The notes below the pieces were generated by a model. That model did not search any database and was not told where the DNA came from. It was given only the letters and a program-made list of their open reading frames with translations. This document shows positions 21,953 to 30,530 of a DNA stretch of 52,159 nt, one piece after another; position 1 is the first letter of the stretch; each line of letters starts with the position of its first letter. This stretch comes from Pseudoduganella ginsengisoli. Its GTDB lineage: Bacteria; Pseudomonadota; Gammaproteobacteria; Burkholderiales; Burkholderiaceae_D. The stretch spans positions 1 through 52,159 of the forward strand of contig NZ_WNLA01000032.1 of the NCBI RefSeq assembly GCF_009720865.1, given 5' to 3'. The translations under genes and the position numbers were made by a program.

Positions 21953-23728
21953 TTATTCTTTGGATGCAAGAATACGCAGCCGGCTCTCCATCGGCGGTGT
22001 TTCTTCCGGGTCGATATACACATCGAGCAAGGTAGGCCCAGGATGATTGCACATTGCTTTGATGTCCAAGGCTTCCAGGTCAGCCACCGATTTAATTGTA
22101 TGGCCGCGTCCACCCTGAGCACGTGCAACGGCCGCAAAATCCGTTACCGGCAGTTGGTAGGCAATAGAAGCTGCGCCGGCCAGGCGCTGGCCGTGTTTGA
22201 CCATACCCAGGGCACGGTCATTCAACACGACATAGATCACGCATAATTGTTCCTGTACCGCAACCGAAAGTTCCTGGCCACTCATGAGCATTGAGCCGTC
22301 GCCCGTAATGCATACCACAGGCGCATTAGGGTTGCCGGCGGCGGTCCCAATAGCGGCGGCAATAGCCCAGCCCATAGGCGCATAGTGCGGCGTTACACGC
22401 AACCAGCCGTCGCGTTGCTGATGACGTGCATCGTGTAAAAGGTTTGGCTGTGGATACAAATAATGAGTGGCCCAGGCCACACTGTTTCCGGCATCCGCCA
22501 AATAGGCGGTGTCGACAGGAAAGCAGTGCCCCAATTTGTTCATTAGACGTTGGGGTTTCAGTGGCATGGCATCGCTCTGAAATGCTATGGGGTCATCGAA
22601 CATGTCAAGCGGACTCCATTTTCTGCCGGAGATTCCAGCTTTATTAGGAAGTTCAGGCATCAAGCTTGCCAATGAGCGGAAGGCTGAGCCAATGTCACCG
22701 CGTATATGTTGGCAGGCCATCGGGGTTCGCCCCAAGTGCGAGTCAAACGCATCAATGTGAATCAGTCGCTTGTTCATAAGACTACTATGCCAACCGCTCG
22801 TATTCCATTCGCCCATACTTACGCCGCCCGCGATGATATAGGCAATAGCCGGATCGGCAAGCGCTGCGCTCGCGCTTCGGTGGCCACCAAAGCCGAAAAC
22901 CCCATGGTACAACGGATGATGCGGATTAATCAGACCGACACCATCCGGCGTGGTAATGAAAGGAGATTGTGTGCGTTCAACATACTGCATGATGTCCGCA
23001 ATCGCGTTGGCACAGCCCCCACCGATCAAAATCACGGCCCGGCCGTGCGGCTCCAGCAGCGAAGCCACCGCATCAATACCGCGCAAATCGACAACGGGCG
23101 AGAGTTCCAGAAACGAGGCAACATTGTGAGTCGGCTCGGACGTGCCGGCCTGGCTGCCTAGGACATCGCATGGGATCGATAGATGAACCGGGCGTGATTG
23201 AGCACGCGCTTCGTACAGCGCCGCCATTAGCATGTGCTCGACGTGGGCGTAGTGAGTCACCAACGCACTATAGGACGTGACGTAGCGAAACATGCCGACT
23301 ATATCTACACCTGTTGGGCCGGAATCTTGAAGCGCATGGCGCCCGTGTTGTGGCAACGCCGGTTGCGCGGTTATGACCAGCATAGGAACACGATTAGTGT
23401 AGGCCGTAGCCACGGCGGTAATCATGTTCGTGGCTCCTGGTCCGGAAGTGGCAATGCAAACGCCGATTTTACCGGTTTCGCGGGCATAACCGTCTGCCAT
23501 GAAAGCGGCCCCGGCTTCATGGCGAGCCAAGAAGTGTTGCATATTGCCGCCTTCTTTCTGATGACGGGCCAGGGCGTTATACAAAGGTTCAATTGCACCG
23601 CCAGGAATACCGAATACTGTATCAATATCTAATTGAGCCAAATAGGCTACTAACAGATCAGCAACGGAATAGACGGGGGAGACAGCATGGTTGCGCGAAC
23701 TAGGCGCACGAGCGATGGTAGGTTGCAT
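21953..23728 (-). CDS. acetolactate-synthase-like ThDP enzyme
   Basis: A 591-residue thiamine-diphosphate enzyme of the acetohydroxyacid synthase/pyruvate oxidase superfamily. The N-terminal pyrimidine-binding domain has FGIPGGAIEPLYN and the catalytic Glu in RHEAGAAFMADGYAR (about residue 66), with ATSGPGATN after it. The central domain is present, and the ThDP/Mg site is GDGSMLMSGQELSVAV with a later VLND. A ribosome-binding site (CAGGGAAA) and a plausible promoter (TTGCCA and TTATTC, 17-bp spacing, near 23780-23820) precede it. No regulatory subunit or other branched-chain gene is nearby, so the substrate is unknown; chromosomal origin is likely. Confidence 0.82.
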   Translation of the reverse strand: MQPTIARAPSSRNHAVSPVYSVADLLVAYLAQLDIDTVFGIPGGAIEPLYNALARHQKEGGNMQHFLARHEAGAAFMADGYARETGKIGVCIATSGPGATNMITAVATAYTNRVPMLVITAQPALPQHGRHALQDSGPTGVDIVGMFRYVTSYSALVTHYAHVEHMLMAALYEARAQSRPVHLSIPCDVLGSQAGTSEPTHNVASFLELSPVVDLRGIDAVASLLEPHGRAVILIGGGCANAIADIMQYVERTQSPFITTPDGVGLINPHHPLYHGVFGFGGHRSASAALADPAIAYIIAGGVSMGEWNTSGWHSSLMNKRLIHIDAFDSHLGRTPMACQHIRGDIGSAFRSLASLMPELPNKAGISGRKWSPLDMFDDPIAFQSDAMPLKPQRLMNKLGHCFPVDTAYLADAGNSVAWATHYLYPQPNLLHDARHQQRDGWLRVTPHYAPMGWAIAAAIGTAAGNPNAPVVCITGDGSMLMSGQELSVAVQEQLCVIYVVLNDRALGMVKHGQRLAGAASIAYQLPVTDFAAVARAQGGRGHTIKSVADLEALDIKAMCNHPGPTLLDVYIDPEETPPMESRLRILASKE

Positions 23729-23845
23729 TTAAATTTTCCCTGCCTGCAATAAGACCGGAGGCGTCGGTTTTGGCGAAAAGCCAAGAATAGAATAAACTAT
23801 AAAATATCTATTTGGCAAGTAAAATGGATATTTTTTTCGTGTAAA

Positions 23846-24076
23846 TTACCACTTACGTGGCTGACTTTGTGTCTTTTTTTTCCAAGGCTCATTAAAGCAT
23901 ATGCTACTGGCTTTTTGACGTTTTTCTTGGTTCGCTATAGCTTTGATGCGATTTTCGCTATCAGGAGCTTCACAGAATTCTTTCCATTCCTGAATAGTAT
24001 CTGGCTCTTTATAGGAATCGCACGCTGATAAAAGCGTGACGAAAATAAAAAATAAATTGGTTTTGAGAATCTTCAT
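23846..24076 (-). CDS. small lipoprotein, possible entry-exclusion protein (TrbK/EexN-like)
   Basis: A 76-residue lipoprotein: hydrophobic leader, then lipobox LLSAC with C19 as the lipidated residue. The mature part is short and charged with two more Cys (EWKEFC and SICFNEPW), the layout of small entry-exclusion lipoproteins such as TrbK and EexN that block entry of related plasmids. RK2 trbK lies between trbJ and trbL; that slot is empty here, which makes the role plausible. A TAGGAATT ribosome-binding site precedes it, 30 bp after the zeta-like gene. Sequence match is weak. Confidence 0.55.
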   Translation of the reverse strand: MKILKTNLFFIFVTLLSACDSYKEPDTIQEWKEFCEAPDSENRIKAIANQEKRQKASSICFNEPWKKKTQSQPRKW

Positions 24077-24106
24077 AATTCCTATTTATTTCTCCAATAA
24101 GTTATT

Positions 24107-24694
24107 TCAGCGTTTTATCTTATGTGATTTCACTGTGCCAAGGATAGAATCGATTGAATCCTGAGCCCAAACCGGAATCCGTGTCGAAACGAATTTTGCT
24201 TTCCCGTTCTCAAGGGACAACAGAAGCCGGCGGCGTTTTCCTGAGTTGTCAAAGATGAATGCCCTGTCTGCCATTGCAACTAAACCGGGCAGGTTTTCAA
24301 TGCTTCGGGAAAATCGTCTGGAGACATCGGCCGGCGGTACGTCGTGCCCTCCCCCTGCGACTCGCTGTGCTACCCTCATCATTGAAACACCGGGATCTCG
24401 CACCGCGATAAAGGCTACTCGTATTCGGTAGCCCTGGTCTTTCGCCTTGTTGGCAAACGGTAGTTCCCGCTTGCCGGATAAGGTTGTTTCAAGAACAAAG
24501 CTTTTGCGTGACGCCAGGTAGGAGTTTTGTTGTTCCAAGGCTGCTTTTCCAGCCTGGATCGGGGAAATTTTTTGATCGCGGGCTATGTCGTCGGGGTTGA
24601 CGACTGGTAGGCTTGTGCGAATGTAACGGTTGACGAGGGTACTTTTTCCAGAACCGTTAGGGCCAGCAACGATCCATAGTTGCGGCCTACTCAC
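24107..24694 (-). CDS. zeta-toxin-family kinase
   Basis: A 195-residue P-loop kinase. Walker A is GPNGSGKST at residues 11-19; the VVNPDDIA segment, the FVLETTLSG block and the RVAGGGHDVP region follow the zeta/PezT-like family, whose members phosphorylate UDP-N-acetylglucosamine and so poison wall synthesis. It overlaps the preceding 82-aa gene by 4 bp. A canonical epsilon or PezA antitoxin is not visible; the two small genes upstream are candidates. It lies in the KorA/KorB-controlled operon that also carries the TrbN wall hydrolase. Confidence 0.82.
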   Translation of the reverse strand: MSRPQLWIVAGPNGSGKSTLVNRYIRTSLPVVNPDDIARDQKISPIQAGKAALEQQNSYLASRKSFVLETTLSGKRELPFANKAKDQGYRIRVAFIAVRDPGVSMMRVAQRVAGGGHDVPPADVSRRFSRSIENLPGLVAMADRAFIFDNSGKRRRLLLSLENGKAKFVSTRIPVWAQDSIDSILGTVKSHKIKR

Positions 24695-24939
24695 AGCACA
24701 CGCAGCAATTCAAATTGCCCAGCGGCGGTAACAATCCCGAGGTCGCGCTTTCCATCCGGCCATTCGCGGATGATCTCGGAAGGGTACTTGTCATCGCAAT
24801 AGTAAACTGGCCGTCCTTGTTCCAGATGTTCGCGGAAAGCGCCGTCATCTTGCGATAATTGGTACTCCAACGAATTCCAGAATGCCCGCTGGCCGGACAA
24901 TGGTAGCGTGTCGACTGTAGCGAAATTAAATTGAATCAT
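24691..24939 (-). CDS. 82-aa protein, candidate zeta antitoxin
   Basis: Not recognised by sequence. An 82-residue acidic soluble protein (SQDDGAFREHLEQGR, then DDKYPSEIIREWPDGK). It overlaps the zeta-like gene by 4 bp downstream and the 67-aa gene by 4 bp upstream, the tight coupling usual for toxin-antitoxin partners. The antitoxin role is inferred from position and charge only. Confidence 0.6.
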   Translation of the reverse strand: MIQFNFATVDTLPLSGQRAFWNSLEYQLSQDDGAFREHLEQGRPVYYCDDKYPSEIIREWPDGKRDLGIVTAAGQFELLRVL

Positions 24940-25139
24940 CTTTCTTCCTCTGGAAAAGAAATGGTTTTTTGCTCGGTGCCTGCAAGAAATTTTTTCCTCT
25001 TCCGATAATCTGATGCGCGTTGAGCTGGAGATTTTGGGTTATCTAATTTAGGCCGGCCCCTCCCTTTTTTTATTGGAGCTGGAGCCGGTTCCAATCCTAA
25101 CGGCAATTCGATTGTTCGGTTATCGTTTGCGAGTTTCAT
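24936..25139 (-). CDS. 67-aa basic protein, possible DNA-binding partner of the zeta cluster
   Basis: A 67-residue protein with an AT-hook-like KKGRGRPK and a basic stretch (RASDYRKRKK) in its middle, then an acidic end (FPEEER). It overlaps the end of trbN by 20 bp and the 82-aa gene by 4 bp. It could be the DNA-binding component of a three-gene toxin-antitoxin unit; function is inferred. Confidence 0.58.
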   Translation of the reverse strand: MKLANDNRTIELPLGLEPAPAPIKKGRGRPKLDNPKSPAQRASDYRKRKKFLAGTEQKTISFPEEER

Positions 25140-25620
25140 TCGCGGGTATAGAAAAGTTTGCTTTAACTACTTTATCAACATATCCAGTGTAATATCCTGT
25201 TGAAAAATTGCCTGACTGATAACATGAAAGGGCGTGCCGAACCGCAATCTGTTCATTCTGATACTGCTTGTAGGCCCTATCGTAGCACTCCGAAAGTATG
25301 TCGCCACCCTTTTTTATATTAGTGCAAATATCGAATACCGTTTCAGTCGTCAGGCCCAAGCGCGCAAAGTTAGTTGAGTTGATCTGAGAAGGCCCGGCGT
25401 CGAATTTGAAACCGTTCTGATAAAGCCAGGTCGCCCAAGCAATCGCCTCTGTCTTGTCTTTCGGCTGAGTTGTCAGAGTGAAAACCTTGCCATCACTCCG
25501 CACTATCTTATAGCCAATCGCGTTTTCTCGCCCCGTGCTCTCCACCGTGATGATTTTCCCCATCGTTTGGACGGACACATGCGGCGGCGTGCATTGGTGA
25601 ATCAGAGCAACAAGATCCAT
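25120..25620 (-). CDS. trbN: TrbN/VirB1-type lytic transglycosylase
   Basis: A 166-residue SLT-domain enzyme that opens the peptidoglycan for the transfer apparatus. The catalytic Glu is predicted as E27 (ITVESTG); AIGYKI, GPSQINSTNFARLGL and ALSCYQSGNFSTGY are the usual following blocks. No signal peptide is evident, although VirB1 homologues must reach the periplasm. The ATG at 25620 shares a base with the preceding stop (TAATG) and follows GGGAGAAAG. RK2 trbN lies after trbL-trbM; here it lies after the inserted pil, CAP and oxygenase genes. Confidence 0.85.
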   Translation of the reverse strand: MDLVALIHQCTPPHVSVQTMGKIITVESTGRENAIGYKIVRSDGKVFTLTTQPKDKTEAIAWATWLYQNGFKFDAGPSQINSTNFARLGLTTETVFDICTNIKKGGDILSECYDRAYKQYQNEQIAVRHALSCYQSGNFSTGYYTGYVDKVVKANFSIPANETRKR

Positions 25621-26459
25621 TAGAACACTTTCTCCCGTAACCACTTCGTTGCGACGTACTTAACGCCAGAGATAACCGGAGATCCGCCATGCAAAGAGAG
25701 TCGACAAGGGGTTCCCTCTGGCGTGATGTTTGTGAAAAACACCGCACCGCCTTTCCGTGGGGCGACTTCAAGGCCCAGCTCAGGGAAGAGCGTTCCCCCG
25801 CCGGCCTCAACATCGTTTAGATACATGACGATAGTTCCGACGCGCTGACCAGCCGTGCCAAAGAGTTGTGCTTGACCTGGTATGTCCGCATTGAACCAAT
25901 CGAAATGGGGTTTGTATTCAGCCCCCACACCATAGCGCAAAAGTTGTAAGCCCTCTCCCCTTTCGACTGGCCAGTTAGCGATATGCGCAAGCCTCGCCTC
26001 GATTTTGGTAATTAGATCGAGTTCCCCCCGCTGCATCATAACGCCGTAGCTGGTACGGCCGGGATCGATTTGGCCGCCGCCGGTAGCGGCGACGGTATGC
26101 GAACGCGACATGCCGGCTTCACCATAGGCGATAAGTGCGTCGCATTCTTCGTCACTTAAAACGTTACCGAGGACGGCGACGTTTGGAGCTTCGACAGAAA
26201 GGATAACTTGAATCTTCCGGTCAGGCGTTGAGATATAGTTCTTGCTGGTATCTACAAAGGGGCGTAGTGCATTCGATTCAGACTGATCACTCTTAGTCGC
26301 GTTAATCGCGGCTATTGCGACGGCCCGGCTAAAGCGGCCGTCACGCACCAATACCTGAATCATGCTGTCAACACTACATCCCCGGCTAAGCCCGTCTTTT
26401 ATCCAGGCGTGCCATTGTGGGCTGATCGCTTGCACAAGGTTGTCAGTCATCGCACCCAT
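25620..26459 (-). CDS. prolyl-4-hydroxylase-like 2-oxoglutarate/Fe(II) dioxygenase
   Basis: A 279-residue enzyme. The C-terminal ~190 residues form the dioxygenase domain: iron ligands H185 and D187 (KPHFDWF) and H257 (SLHGGSPV), with K267 as the 2-oxoglutarate-binding Lys; LNDVEAGGGTLFPE lies between, as in prolyl hydroxylases. The N-terminal ~90 residues are separate and unrecognised. No signal peptide, so it acts in the cytoplasm. It starts 3 bp after the CAP lipoprotein stop and is coupled to trbN. Proline-rich candidate targets on the same plasmid include the pilin at 27668-28693. Start may be 26459 or 26450. Confidence 0.87.
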   Translation of the reverse strand: MGAMTDNLVQAISPQWHAWIKDGLSRGCSVDSMIQVLVRDGRFSRAVAIAAINATKSDQSESNALRPFVDTSKNYISTPDRKIQVILSVEAPNVAVLGNVLSDEECDALIAYGEAGMSRSHTVAATGGGQIDPGRTSYGVMMQRGELDLITKIEARLAHIANWPVERGEGLQLLRYGVGAEYKPHFDWFNADIPGQAQLFGTAGQRVGTIVMYLNDVEAGGGTLFPELGLEVAPRKGGAVFFTNITPEGTPCRLSLHGGSPVISGVKYVATKWLREKVF

Positions 26460-26462
26460 TTG

Positions 26463-27512
26463 TTATTTGCTCGCAGTCGTGAAAGTCCAGGTTTTGGAGA
26501 TTGCGGCGCCGTCGACAGTGCCAACGAAACGAACGGTGTAATTGGTATTTGCCTTGAATGGCGCGCGGCCAACCACAAACGCGATATTTCCAAGCAGGAA
26601 TTTATTAGGGTCGCTGTCTTTCGTGAAAAGGCGCATCGGCAGCGCTTCGGTTTGGCCCTGTTCGGTGACAGTGAACGTTGCAACGGTCAGGGTCGTATTC
26701 GACTTGGTAACAATGCTGATCGGGTAGCTAGTGCCCTTCTGGACGGCATCAAACGTGGTCAGTTCTGGATATGGATTCGGCACTTCTTGATAGGACGCCA
26801 GAGGGACATCCGTTTGCTTATCGGCCGGATATGCTCCCACGAAATTACTTGCGTTGCGCTGCGGCGCTGTCATGTAGCCCAACTCAATGACGGTCGTTTG
26901 CGCGGAATCGCTACCCATCGAAATACCAATCTCGCGTTGTTCTTGAAACATCAGACCTTGACGGTGATAAATCCCGCTGGCCAGGTCGGCCAAGACTTTT
27001 GCACCGCCGTTGCCGAGGCCGTAGGCGCCGCTTTCGCCCACGTAGGCGCCCATATAGCCGACTGCTTTAGCGCGGTCGCTTTCCAGAACGCCAGTGAACC
27101 CGGACCGAGTTTGTTGCTCAACGTGGAACATCGGCCGGCCAGTTGCTTGGTCAATAGCCGAAAAATTGATGTCAGGATTGGACAGCAGGTAATTGACGTG
27201 ATTCTTTGCTGCTTGGTCCAATTGTTGATTCTGAGCCAACAGTCCAAGGCCAACGGCGGAACGGAAATTGTTCAAAGCGGTGAAGAAAGCCATTTCTTGC
27301 GAAGCGGCTTGATATGTTGGAGCCGGGACAGTGGTTTGGAGATCCCCTGGAACGACAACTGGCGGGGTCGGAGTCGTGTCGGTCGGGGTGCTGGGAGCGC
27401 TGGGAGTATTTGGCGTGCTACCAGTTGTCGCGCCACCGCCACCGCCGCCGCACGCGGTCAGCAGGACAGACAGAGTTGCAGCAATGATCGACAGTTTAGC
27501 TTTCATATTCAT
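26463..27512 (-). CDS. CAP/SCP-domain lipoprotein
   Basis: A 349-residue exported lipoprotein: signal peptide with lipobox LLTAC, then six Gly and a Thr/Pro/Ser-rich spacer (about 28-60). A CAP (SCP/PR-1) domain covers about 70-235 (FFTALNNFRSAVGLG, QLDQAAKNHVNYL, GESGAYG), followed by a C-terminal beta-rich domain (about 260-349) resembling a fibronectin or Ig-like fold. It is the first gene behind a KorA/KorB-controlled promoter (27572-27600). Start 27512 is listed, but the ATG two codons later has the better spacing to ATAGGGT. A surface or periplasmic role in mating is inferred. Confidence 0.8.
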   Translation of the reverse strand: MNMKAKLSIIAATLSVLLTACGGGGGGATTGSTPNTPSAPSTPTDTTPTPPVVVPGDLQTTVPAPTYQAASQEMAFFTALNNFRSAVGLGLLAQNQQLDQAAKNHVNYLLSNPDINFSAIDQATGRPMFHVEQQTRSGFTGVLESDRAKAVGYMGAYVGESGAYGLGNGGAKVLADLASGIYHRQGLMFQEQREIGISMGSDSAQTTVIELGYMTAPQRNASNFVGAYPADKQTDVPLASYQEVPNPYPELTTFDAVQKGTSYPISIVTKSNTTLTVATFTVTEQGQTEALPMRLFTKDSDPNKFLLGNIAFVVGRAPFKANTNYTVRFVGTVDGAAISKTWTFTTASK

Positions 27513-27564
27513 ACCCTATGTGATGGTCTTAGGAAATTTTTTGCTTGCGGGGGATCGGAAGCAA

Positions 27565-27618
27565 CAGAGATAGTTTAGCTAAACTATCTCTGTCGGTCAA
27601 GAAATTTTAGCGGCTAAA
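27565..27618 (-). promoter_or_regulatory. KorA/KorB-controlled promoter of the CAP-oxygenase-trbN operon
   Basis: Read on the minus strand: a perfect KorB site (27618-27606), -35 TTGACC (27600-27595), a 17-bp spacer, -10 TAAACT (27577-27572), with the KorA site GTTTAGCTAAAC (27573-27584) over the -10. The KorA core sits in the centre of a 28-bp perfect palindrome (27565-27592), much longer than at the other sites. The layout is the same as at korA and repA. Confidence 0.9.
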
Positions 27619-27667
27619 TTTTACTATGTTTCGTAATGGCAACTTAAATTCTTTAAGATCAACGCAT

Positions 27668-28693
<1,026 letters not shown>

Positions 28694-28702
28694 TTCATCC
28701 TT

Positions 28703-29266
28703 TCAAGGAGCAACATAAATTTGTGCTGCGACAACTGCTGGTAATCCTGTAGGATTCGCAATTTGTGTCGTTAAATTTCCAAGCATCGCACTATTAACTG
28801 GATTAGTACAAAGGCCAATATCTCCCAAAGCTTTAGCGATACCACACGCGCGCCGTTGATCCACTGCGCCGCTAGAATCTTTAACGCTTCCGTTAATATA
28901 AGCCATTCCAGTAATAGAATTGTTTGCCTGTTTCGTGAGCTTGGTTATATAGCCAGCGCCGTAAGGATTCATATCAACGCCGGTAGAAGTGAAATATCCG
29001 AGGGAGGTAAGTTCACCTAATGTGGGGGCGTACTGATCATTAACGTACATGACCGTTTTACCTTGAATAAAATTTTGCTGGTTGGCGACCGCGTATTTTT
29101 GTAGAGCATTACGCACTTGCATCAAGCCTGATCCCTCTGCAATATAAGACTCAGCACGTTGAATATCAGAACGCCAGATTAAAGCAATGCTCGCCATTCC
29201 AAAAAAAATTAGCGAGATCAAAATGGCGATAGAAATAAATCCACGCTCACTGATTATTTTCTTCAT
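28703..29266 (-). CDS. minor type IV pilin-like protein
   Basis: A 187-residue protein with a short leader ending ERGF and a hydrophobic helix (ISIAILISLIFFGMASIALIW), typical of type IV pilins or pseudopilins. The body has a Cys pair (RRACGIA, GLCTNP) near the end. The ATG at 29266 is one base after the preceding stop; the longer frame from 29329 lies in the previous gene. Probably a minor pilin of the thin pilus; not one I can name in R64. Confidence 0.72.
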   Translation of the reverse strand: MKKIISERGFISIAILISLIFFGMASIALIWRSDIQRAESYIAEGSGLMQVRNALQKYAVANQQNFIQGKTVMYVNDQYAPTLGELTSLGYFTSTGVDMNPYGAGYITKLTKQANNSITGMAYINGSVKDSSGAVDQRRACGIAKALGDIGLCTNPVNSAMLGNLTTQIANPTGLPAVVAAQIYVAP

Positions 29267-29267
29267 C

Positions 29268-29840
29268 TTATTGACTAGGTGTAGCAGCCCAGGCGCACAC
29301 CACGGCCGGACCATTGACAGGGCTTGCAATGTTTTGAAAGCCTGGTCCGTTCAATAGGCCCGGTGTTCCAACCGTAGTACGCAAGCCGACGCCATTTGCC
29401 GCGTGCATGATCTGTCCTGCAATCGGTCCATTAGGCTGGCCAGCACTATCGACAATGCTTTGATCGCCGCATGCCAGGCCGGTAAGGGTATTGTTGATTC
29501 CTACCCTCACAGTAAAGATCATGGTCCCGCCGAACGGCATACGGGTTGACACGAACGAAGGGAGGAAGCCGGCCGTTCGCAGTTCCGCCTCGGACGGCGC
29601 CAAGGCGTTAGCAAACCCCGGCGCTGTCCCATTGGTCGTGATGTTTTTACCGTACTTGTTGAGCATCACTTGTAAGGCAGCGGCCCCAGCCGCGAGCCTG
29701 GAGCCTTGCAAGTGAGCTTGGCGGCCACGATTAAGCGAGTCGCTGACTTGAGCTACTACCAGGAGCATTCCCATTGCTACGACTACTCCAAATATCAAAT
29801 CAAGCAACATCATCCCGCTTTCGCGCCGTCTGATCTTCAT
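29268..29840 (-). CDS. minor type IV pilin-like protein
   Basis: A 190-residue protein beginning MKIRRRESGMMLLDLIFG, a leader plus hydrophobic helix like that of class IV prepilins (probable cut after G9). Asp in place of the usual Glu near +5 is seen here too. The body ends in a Cys-containing region (LACGDQ, AVVCAW). Its ATG shares a base with the preceding stop (TAATG), so the pilin genes are coupled. The longer frame from 29894 overlaps the previous gene and is rejected. Confidence 0.72.
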   Translation of the reverse strand: MKIRRRESGMMLLDLIFGVVVAMGMLLVVAQVSDSLNRGRQAHLQGSRLAAGAAALQVMLNKYGKNITTNGTAPGFANALAPSEAELRTAGFLPSFVSTRMPFGGTMIFTVRVGINNTLTGLACGDQSIVDSAGQPNGPIAGQIMHAANGVGLRTTVGTPGLLNGPGFQNIASPVNGPAVVCAWAATPSQ

Positions 29841-30442
29841 TAGCTTTGCTTGATTTTTTCGGCCAGGACGGTAACGGTTGCGGCCGAGTTGCATTGCGTG
29901 TTGAGTGTCGTAGGGACCAAAGCAGCATTCATGGCTTTAACCACGACACCACCGACCGAAACACGGTCTACGTCATCGGCAAGTTGATTAGCCAAGGTAT
30001 AGCAAGCCGCGCTAGGTACGCCCGTTTCCGAATAGGTCATGGTATCTGCCGTGGTGTTAGTGGTGACGAAACCGACCGTTACCGTGCCGCCGAAACGGTT
30101 ATTGATAACACCACTACCAGGAAGGTAGCGCGATTGGAAAATGGTTGTATTGGCCACGTTTGCATTTGCCAGGCCGGTATAACCAGCAGCGCCGGAGAAT
30201 ATGTCATTCATCTTTTTCATGTTGGATGAAATCGCGCTTGCTTCCATCCAGCCTTGGATAGTTGGCCAGCCACTATTTTTCATGTAGAGAACAAACGCCA
30301 TTGCAGATAACACACCACCACCCCAAAGCAGCATATCCATGGTAAGAACCGCGCCGGTCTGAGCGAGTTTGCGATACTCGCGCTTTTCCATTGCTTCACG
30401 CATGATACGAACATGGTTCTTGATGTTTTTTGGATGAATCAT
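29840..30442 (-). CDS. pilS: PilS-like major prepilin
   Basis: A 200-residue type IVb-like prepilin: a long ~30-residue basic leader ending KLAQTG, then the hydrophobic helix AVLTMDMLLWGGGVLSAMAF. The body holds a Cys pair (ACYTLANQ and NTQCNSA) that would form the usual C-terminal disulfide. Position after pilR and size match R64 PilS. The +5/+6 residue is Met/Asp rather than Glu, an unusual choice for a major pilin. A 30443-30530 AT-rich gap separates it from pilR. Confidence 0.82.
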   Translation of the reverse strand: MIHPKNIKNHVRIMREAMEKREYRKLAQTGAVLTMDMLLWGGGVLSAMAFVLYMKNSGWPTIQGWMEASAISSNMKKMNDIFSGAAGYTGLANANVANTTIFQSRYLPGSGVINNRFGGTVTVGFVTTNTTADTMTYSETGVPSAACYTLANQLADDVDRVSVGGVVVKAMNAALVPTTLNTQCNSAATVTVLAEKIKQS

Positions 30443-30530
30443 TTTAATTCCTTTAAAAAAGATTGTTGAATATTACTTATTAAACAGTGAAAACTATAAA
30501 TATTAGATCTAATTCATATTTTTCCTCTTA

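Noticed and set aside
20940..24076. Accessory segment as a transposon
   Set aside because: No transposase, terminal inverted repeats or target duplication found; only repeat array B marks one border.
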